Of a stretch of 5,197 nucleotides of DNA, positions 1 to 3,840 are shown one piece after another. Source of the stretch: an uncultured Oribacterium sp. (lineage in GTDB: Bacteria; Bacillota; Clostridia; Lachnospirales; Lachnospiraceae). The stretch is taken from the NCBI GenBank assembly GCA_900772695.1, contig CAAGRO010000439.1:1-5197 (forward strand). Direction: 5' to 3'. The notes below the pieces were generated by a model. It had not been told where the DNA came from. It ran no database searches and saw only the letters and a list, made by a program, of their open reading frames with translations. Numbering within the stretch: position 1 is the first letter of the stretch; every line of letters begins with the position of its first letter. Made by a program: the position numbers and the translations under genes.

Positions 1-568
1 AATTGTTCGTGAGGTCCATCCGGCCCCACACAGGCGGGGACATGGAGGAGATGCCTTTCGCTGGGGTATCTCCGTTGTTTTTATAGATGTGCGGGAGGTC
101 CTTCTGGATGACGGTCGTGTCGCCGGGATTCAGGATCACATCGGTGTCGCCGATCTGTACCGTGAGCTGTCCTTCGGTGACGTAGACCATCTCTTCGGAG
201 TGATGGCGGATCGGCAGCTGCGTATCCTGCGAATGCGCAGCGATCTCGAACTGAACCAGCATCGCCTCCGGGGAATAGCTTGGAGACGGGACCGGGGTCA
301 GGAAGCGGTAGGAGACATTGTGATCCTCGGAGTAGGTGATGACCTGCTGGTCCTTGCGGATCGTCAGATTTCCCATGACGACGACGTCGTCGAGCAGCAT
401 ATACATCGGTACCTGGAGACCGGCTGCGATCTTCCGAAGAGAGGAAAGAGACGGATCGATCTCACCACGTTCGATCTGGGAAATGTAGCTGATGGACATG
501 CCGGACAGCTCCGCCAGTGCCTTGATGGTCATTTTCTGACTCTTTCTGAATTCACGTATCTTTAACAT
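1..568 (-). CDS. XRE-family transcriptional regulator with C-terminal cupin domain (3' end cut by window edge)
   Basis: The frame is read on the minus strand from ATG at 568-566. It gives 189 residues with no stop before the window edge. Residues ~5-60 form a lambda-repressor/XRE helix-turn-helix: MTIKALAELSGMS, then the recognition-helix segment SISYISQIERG, then DPSLSSLRKIA. Residues ~103-180 are a small cupin barrel. Cupin motif 1 is seen as RHHSEEMVYVTEG (H122, H123, E126), and motif 2 as NPGD followed by PHIYKN (P159, H160, N164). The gene starts with a GAGG ribosome-binding site at 575-578, 6 nt before the ATG. XRE-cupin proteins are usually ~180-200 residues, so only a few codons are probably missing. 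Members of this family (PuuR/SutR-like) are cytoplasmic DNA-binding proteins whose cupin binds a small effector. The divergent orientation and the repeated dyads next to it suggest that it controls itself and the plus-strand operon. The effector is unknown; a peptide or amino acid is my inference from the neighbours. Confidence 0.93.
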   Translation of the reverse strand, partial: MLKIREFRKSQKMTIKALAELSGMSISYISQIERGEIDPSLSSLRKIAAGLQVPMYMLLDDVVVMGNLTIRKDQQVITYSEDHNVSYRFLTPVPSPSYSPEAMLVQFEIAAHSQDTQLPIRHHSEEMVYVTEGQLTVQIGDTDVILNPGDTTVIQKDLPHIYKNNGDTPAKGISSMSPPVWGRMDLTNN

Positions 569-615
569 ATCAAACCTCAGTTCTAAAACATTGTATACAG
601 AATAGTATATAGTAA

Positions 616-632
616 TTTCACTGAAAGTGAAA
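616..632. promoter_or_regulatory. Putative operator O1 (perfect 17-bp dyad)
   Basis: TTTCACT-GAA-AGTGAAA is a perfect inverted repeat with 7-nt arms and a 3-nt spacer. It lies between the regulator gene and the plus-strand operon. It covers the position where the -10 element of the regulator's own promoter would fall, given the TTGACA on the minus strand at 654-649. A near copy lies at 724-740. Binding by the adjacent XRE-cupin protein is inferred from repetition, symmetry and location. Confidence 0.6.
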
Positions 633-648
633 GTAAAAGCCTGCATAA

Positions 649-654
649 TGTCAA
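649..654 (-). promoter_or_regulatory. Candidate -35 element of the regulator promoter
   Basis: The minus strand reads TTGACA from 654 to 649, an exact sigma-A -35 hexamer. With a 17-bp spacer the -10 would be TTCACT at 631-626, which matches only 3 of 6 consensus bases and lies inside operator O1. A better-looking TATACT sits at 609-604 but lacks a good -35 at the right distance. The promoter assignment for the regulator is therefore weak. Confidence 0.35.
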
Positions 655-677
655 AAATAACATATGGTTATTTGACA
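649..677. repeat. Imperfect inverted repeat carrying back-to-back -35 elements
   Basis: The left arm (TGTCAAAAATAAC, 649-661) and right arm (GTTATTTGACA, 667-677) are inverted copies. They differ only by two extra A residues in the left arm. The centre is ATATG. Each arm ends in a TTGACA hexamer pointing outward, so the repeat forms a symmetric core for divergent promoters. It could instead be an activator site. Confidence 0.5.
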
Positions 678-700
678 ATATATTTTCGTGATAGTAAAAC
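672..700 (+). promoter_or_regulatory. Candidate sigma-A promoter of the epimerase/hydrolase operon
   Basis: An exact TTGACA -35 lies at 672-677. After a 17-bp spacer comes TAAAAC at 695-700, a 4-of-6 match to TATAAT. This would start transcription near 706-708 and give a leader of ~50 nt before the ATG at 758. The weak operator copy 683-699 lies between the two hexamers and O3 (724-740) lies in the leader, both suitable positions for repression. The -10 is not strong, so the exact start is uncertain. Confidence 0.5.
683..699. promoter_or_regulatory. Weak, degenerate operator copy O2
   Basis: TTTTCGT-GAT-AGTAAAA has the same 7-3-7 layout as O1 and O3. The right arm matches 6 of 7 positions and the left arm 4 of 7. 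It sits between the -35 and -10 of the plus-strand promoter. Its centre is 41 bp from that of O3, about four helical turns, so cooperative binding on one DNA face is possible. It may be chance in AT-rich DNA. Confidence 0.3.
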
Positions 701-723
701 TTCAAGTAGAAATTGCAGAAAAA

Positions 724-740
724 TATCACTATAAGTGAAA
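724..740. promoter_or_regulatory. Putative operator O3 (near-perfect 17-bp dyad)
   Basis: TATCACT-ATA-AGTGAAA repeats the O1 dyad with one changed base in the left arm. It lies in the untranslated leader, ending 3 nt before the ribosome-binding site of the chimeric epimerase frame. A bound repressor here would block transcription elongation or initiation. Recurrence of a 7-3-7 motif with 13 of 14 arm bases shared with O1 is the main support. Confidence 0.58.
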
Positions 741-757
741 TCTGGAAGGGGTTAAAA

Positions 758-1432
758 ATGAAAATCACAGATCTGAAAATCGAGAAATTCCATGTCGAGC
801 TGACTGAACCGTTTAAGATCGCGTTTGCAGAGATCAGCCATACTGAAAGTCTGCTCATCAAGATCACAACCGATGAAGGGATCGAAGGCTATGGTGAGGC
901 GGCGCCGTTTGCACCGGTCACCGGTGAGACGATGGAGGGCTGCCTCGCGGTGCTTCAGATGTTCCGTCAGGGACTGATCGGTATGAACCCGATGGACATC
1001 GAAAAGGCACACGTGATGATGGATGGTCTCGTACATGGAAATGGTTCTGCGAAGTGCGCCGTCGATATCGCACTGCACGATATCAAGGGTAAGGTGATGG
1101 GCGAGCCGCTGTACCGCGTACTCGGCGGATATCAGGATACCGTACAGAATGATATCACCATCGGTATCAGCACACCGGAGAAGATGGCCGCAAGCGCTGC
1201 ACACTACGTAAAGGATATGGGCTACCGCATCCTGAAGATCAAGGCCGAGTATGTACTGCTCGGCCTCGTCGGTGCGATCGCAGATGGCCCGACCTCTGCG
1301 CTGGTCGCTTCTGGCGCGCGCTGGAAGAGTCTGATCAACATCGGCCTTCTGATGGGTATCCTCGGTGGAGTTTGTGGTAACTACTGCGGCATCGCGGTCG
1401 CATATATCGTAAGGATGATTATAGGAGCTTAA
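758..1432 (+). pseudogene. In-frame fusion remnant: N-terminal dipeptide epimerase joined to C-terminal end of a DUF819-like permease
   Basis: The open frame encodes 224 residues from ATG 758, preceded by GGAAGGGG at 744-751. An in-frame ATG at 713 has no ribosome-binding site, and translation from it would run through operator O3. Residues 1-~163 match the capping domain and first barrel strands of enolase-superfamily dipeptide epimerases (L-Ala-D/L-Glu type). Visible marks are GYGEAAP, the PVTGET loop, SAKCAVDIALHDIKGK, LYRVLGGY, and the catalytic KxK (K160, K162). The family is normally ~350-370 residues. The metal-binding Asp/Glu/Asp positions and the second catalytic lysine, which follow KxK, are absent. 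From about residue 164 the protein changes abruptly to a hydrophobic membrane tail: an ADGPTSALVASG loop, then SLINIGLLMGILGGVCGNY and a final span. This resembles the C-terminus of DUF819 transporters. I infer one deletion spanning the epimerase 3' half and the permease 5' part, with its junction near 1243-1249. Neither activity should survive. The frame still ends coupled to the next gene (TAATG). Confidence 0.8.
1423..1427 (+). promoter_or_regulatory. Ribosome-binding site of the hydrolase gene, inside the end of the upstream frame
   Basis: AGGAG lies within the last codons of the fusion frame. Two consecutive ATG codons follow. The first (1432) overlaps the upstream TAA by one base and is only 4 nt from the AGGAG. 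The second (1435) is 7 nt away, a better distance. The second ATG may therefore be the main start, which would shorten the product by one residue. The overlap implies translational coupling. Confidence 0.75.
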
Positions 1433-3588
1433 TGATGACACAGTGGAATTTCTATTTTTCCGGTATTTTATATGGAAAGATCAGAGAAGATGAAGAGACA
1501 TTGACACTGCAGAAACGAAATATCGAAACCGGAAAGTGGACGCCATGGCGTCCATTTTCCGTAGAAGATGATCAGGCGTTTACGAAGCTGTGCAGTCGAA
1601 GTCTTCTCGATTTTTTCAGCAGAAAAAAAACTTACGAGCAGCAGATCGCGGACAGGCCGGAGACATTGACCACGGCGGAGGGCGAAGCGTTCGCGCGCCG
1701 TGGGGAGGATTCCTATATCCAGCGCGGCATCAAGTTCCCGAAGGATCTGTTCTATGATAAGGAAGGCATCTACAGCGTCGTCATGTGCGCCCGCGATGTG
1801 ACGGCCGTGCTCGTAAAGAAGGGCAGGGAGCGGGAAACCGTGCTCCGCGACTGGGAGGACGTTTATCCTGGAAGCACAGAAGAGGACGGCGAGTATCAGC
1901 CGGGTCCGGTTTATGGCGTAAAAGCCGCCGGCACCTTCTTGGTTCCGACCAGAGATGGCGAGCAGCTGGCGACGGACGTCTATCTGCCGACCGGCACGAA
2001 GGAAACCCGCTTCCCGACGGTTCTGGTCCGCACACCGTATGGCAAGGGAAAAGACAAGGATCAGTACTACCGCTTCCTGCAGAGAGGCTATGCGGTCGTC
2101 GTACAGGATACCCGGGGACGCGAGGACAGTACCGGTGAATGGATGCCGGAGTACTACGAAATCGAAGATGGCGACGATACCCTGAACTGGATCGCAGCAC
2201 AGCCGTTCAGCGATGGACAGGTGAGCATGACGGGCGGATCCTATCTCGGCTATGTACAGTGGGCCGCGGCCGCCAGTGGCAACCCGCATCTCAAGGCGAT
2301 GCTGAGCAGTGTCTGTGCCGGAAGTGCCTTCATTGACATCCCGCGTCGTGGCGGCTGCTTCAACTCCGGTATGCTGGCCTGGGCGTTCATGATGACGGAA
2401 AGACGCTTGCGCGCGGATCTGGTGGCGCAGGACAACTGGGATGAGATCCTCGATATCCGTCCGCTGAACCAGATTCCGAAGCAGGCACTGGGGCATGAAG
2501 TCCCGTTCCTCGAAAAGTGGCTCGAGCATACGGATATGGATGCATTCTGGGAAAGAGGCAACTGGTCGAAGCGCTACAAGGGCGGCCAGGTTCCGGCGCT
2601 TATCATGTCCGGCTGGTTCGACGATAACGGCATGGGCACGACCGAGGCGCTCGACCTCGTCCAGTCCTGGGAGAAGGGCACATGGAAGGCCGTGCTCGGT
2701 CCGTGGAAGCACAGCGGCAATGCGCAGTACGATCTGCATGCGCTCCGCCTGGGCGACAACGCGCTCCGCTATGATATGGATATCCTCTGCATGAAGTGGC
2801 TGGAGCATTTCCTGAAGGGCGTCGACAACGGCATCGAGAAGACACCGGCCGTCGAGTATTACACGATCGGCGAGAACCAGTGGAAGACCGCGGAAAGCTG
2901 GCCGGTGGAAACGAGCGAACGGAAAATGTTCTATCTGGACGGCGGAGACATTGGCCTCGGACAGGAGAGCGGAGCGAACGGAACCGGGGAGGCATGCGGC
3001 AGCGGTGTGCTGAGCGATACGCTTCCGAAGACGAGCGGCGCGGAGGACTATGTTTATGATCCGGACCATCCGTCCGTGCATATCATCGATATGTCGGAGA
3101 ATGAGCTCGAGGTGCCGGAGGACTATACCGACGAAGAGAAGCGGGCCGATATGCTGAGCTTCTCGACACCGGTGCTGACGGAGCCGCTGACCGTCACCGG
3201 CGATATGCTGGCGGAGCTGTACGTGTCCTGCGACTGCCCGGATACGGATTTCGTCGTGCGCGTGTGCGATGTCGATGAAAACGGACGCTCCGTGAAGCTC
3301 GCGGATGGCGTAATCGGCGCGAAGTACCGGAATGGTTTCGACCATCCGGAGTATATGGAGCCGGGCGAGATCTACAAGATCACGATCCGCACCACCAAGC
3401 TGTCGAACACCTTCCTCCCGGGCCACCGGATGCGCGTCACGATCACCTCCAGCGCGAAGAACTTCATCTTCCCGAACAGCAACACGAAGGACGGCTTCAA
3501 CAGCAAAACCCGCCAGAAGGCACATGTCACGATCTACCGAGGCGGCGAACACGCCTCCGGCATCTGGATGCCGGTCGAAAAGGCGTAA
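1432..3588 (+). CDS. CocE/NonD family serine hydrolase (peptidase S15, X-Pro dipeptidyl-peptidase-like) with N-terminal extension
   Basis: The product is 718 residues with no signal peptide or membrane span, so it is probably cytoplasmic. Residues 1-~165 are an extension I do not recognise. The alpha/beta-hydrolase domain begins near residue 168 with FLVPTRDGEQLATDVYLP. The nucleophile is Ser270 in GGSYLGY. The acid is probably Asp397 in GWFDDNG and the base His427 in LGPWKHSGN. This is the same order and motif set as cocaine esterase and X-prolyl dipeptidyl peptidases. Other family marks are RTPYGKGK, VVQDTRGRE and WLEHFLKGVDNGI (~456-468). A C-terminal jelly-roll (PepX_C type) covers ~574-718, with LSFSTPVLTEPLTVTG and FLPGHRMRVTITSS. 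Family members hydrolyse esters, amides or N-terminal dipeptides; the substrate cannot be read from sequence. An association with a dipeptide epimerase and a permease favours a peptide substrate. CocE-type proteins are typically ~550-600 residues, so the extra length is the N-terminal region. The gene is followed by a strong terminator and is the last of its operon. Confidence 0.93.
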   Translation: MMTQWNFYFSGILYGKIREDEETLTLQKRNIETGKWTPWRPFSVEDDQAFTKLCSRSLLDFFSRKKTYEQQIADRPETLTTAEGEAFARRGEDSYIQRGIKFPKDLFYDKEGIYSVVMCARDVTAVLVKKGRERETVLRDWEDVYPGSTEEDGEYQPGPVYGVKAAGTFLVPTRDGEQLATDVYLPTGTKETRFPTVLVRTPYGKGKDKDQYYRFLQRGYAVVVQDTRGREDSTGEWMPEYYEIEDGDDTLNWIAAQPFSDGQVSMTGGSYLGYVQWAAAASGNPHLKAMLSSVCAGSAFIDIPRRGGCFNSGMLAWAFMMTERRLRADLVAQDNWDEILDIRPLNQIPKQALGHEVPFLEKWLEHTDMDAFWERGNWSKRYKGGQVPALIMSGWFDDNGMGTTEALDLVQSWEKGTWKAVLGPWKHSGNAQYDLHALRLGDNALRYDMDILCMKWLEHFLKGVDNGIEKTPAVEYYTIGENQWKTAESWPVETSERKMFYLDGGDIGLGQESGANGTGEACGSGVLSDTLPKTSGAEDYVYDPDHPSVHIIDMSENELEVPEDYTDEEKRADMLSFSTPVLTEPLTVTGDMLAELYVSCDCPDTDFVVRVCDVDENGRSVKLADGVIGAKYRNGFDHPEYMEPGEIYKITIRTTKLSNTFLPGHRMRVTITSSAKNFIFPNSNTKDGFNSKTRQKAHVTIYRGGEHASGIWMPVEKA
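1530..1561. repeat. 32-nt near-perfect palindrome within the hydrolase coding sequence
   Basis: The core TGGACGCCATGGCGTCCA (1537-1554) is a perfect 18-nt palindrome. The symmetry continues outward to 1530 and 1561 (CGGAAAG on the left, TTTTCCG on the right beyond the core). The only asymmetric pair is G1536/T1555, which would be a G-U pair in RNA. The arms are thus 16 nt with no spacer. It lies about 100 nt into the gene, over codons for KWTPWRPF, which read almost the same on both strands. No T-run follows directly, so it is not a standard terminator. Confidence 0.85.
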
Positions 3589-3635
3589 AACTGCGCGAGC
3601 ATTCGCAACGCAGGCAAACACATAAAAGGAACTTA

Positions 3636-3683
3636 AGAACGGCACCGCAGCAGGGACTCCCCCTGTCGCGGTGCCGTTTTCTT
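3636..3683 (+). terminator. Rho-independent terminator after the hydrolase gene
   Basis: A long hairpin begins 48 nt after the hydrolase stop codon. The outer arms are ACGGCACCGC (3639-3648) and GCGGTGCCGT (3668-3677), perfectly complementary. The inner part continues with one A/C mismatch and a G-U pair, then CAGGG (3651-3655) pairs with CCCTG (3661-3665) around a 5-nt loop. The 3' arm runs into TTTTCTT (3677-3683). This ends the epimerase-hydrolase operon and insulates the downstream gene. Confidence 0.92.
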
Positions 3684-3709
3684 CGGAATACCATCTTAAG
3701 AATTTCGTA

Positions 3710-3726
3710 ATGGGGTCAGACCCCAT
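3710..3726. repeat. GGGGTCAGACCCC palindromic motif
   Basis: ATGGGGTCAGACCCCAT is a perfect inverted repeat with 7-nt arms and a CAG centre. It lies between the terminator and the next promoter and has no T-run after it. Similar GGGGTCAG-type palindromes are known as dispersed intergenic repeats in many bacteria, some linked to REP-associated tyrosine transposases. Assignment of this copy to such a family is inference; one window cannot show that it is dispersed. Confidence 0.6.
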
Positions 3727-3763
3727 GAACTGGAAAGCTGTGCAAAAGCTTCTGATTGTCCAG

Positions 3764-3792
3764 TTTTCAATAGACGCTTCTTCTGTTAAAAT
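3764..3792 (+). promoter_or_regulatory. Candidate sigma-A promoter with extended -10 for the DUF1538 gene
   Basis: A TTTTCA -35 (4 of 6 consensus) lies at 3764-3769. After a 17-bp spacer comes TAAAAT at 3787-3792 (5 of 6), preceded by TG one base upstream (3784-3785), which makes an extended -10. Transcription would start near 3799, giving a leader of about 42 nt. It lies after the terminator, so the membrane-protein gene is likely transcribed on its own. Confidence 0.6.
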
Positions 3793-3831
3793 AAAGTATA
3801 GTATTCCTATCTCAATAGTATATTTTATTAC

Positions 3832-3838
3832 AGGAGGT
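3832..3838 (+). promoter_or_regulatory. Strong ribosome-binding site of the DUF1538 gene
   Basis: AGGAGGT is a full match to the anti-Shine-Dalgarno sequence. The nearest ATG (3841) is only 3 nt after AGGAGG, closer than usual. The in-frame TTG at 3847 is 9 nt away, a normal distance. The site therefore leaves the start open between the ATG and the TTG two codons later. Confidence 0.8.
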
Positions 3839-3840
3839 AA

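Noticed and set aside
379..392. CGACGACGTCGTCG, a 14-nt palindrome in the regulator gene
   Set aside because: It follows from consecutive Asp and Val codons (DDVVV) in GC-rich coding DNA and has no second copy nearby.
89..565. A 158-codon plus-strand open frame opposite the regulator
   Set aside because: The minus strand here encodes a complete HTH plus cupin protein. The plus frame is its antisense image and has no ribosome-binding site.
713..757. Upstream in-frame ATG at 713 as the start of the epimerase fusion
   Set aside because: It lacks a Shine-Dalgarno site and would translate across operator O3. The family's usual N-terminus (MKITDLKIEKF) begins at 758, behind GGAAGGGG.
583..867. 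A 94-codon minus-strand open frame across the divergent control region
   Set aside because: It spans the AT-rich promoter and operator region and the start of the epimerase frame. Its sequence is low-complexity and hydrophobic, with no credible translation start.
912..926. CACCGGTCACCGGTG, a 15-nt palindrome in the epimerase part
   Set aside because: It encodes the conserved APVTGE loop of the family, so the symmetry is adequately explained by codon choice.
752..1441. A 229-codon minus-strand open frame opposite the epimerase fusion
   Set aside because: It is the codon-bias shadow of the epimerase/permease frame, with no domain signature. Its presence on both sides of the junction reflects only the preserved reading frame.
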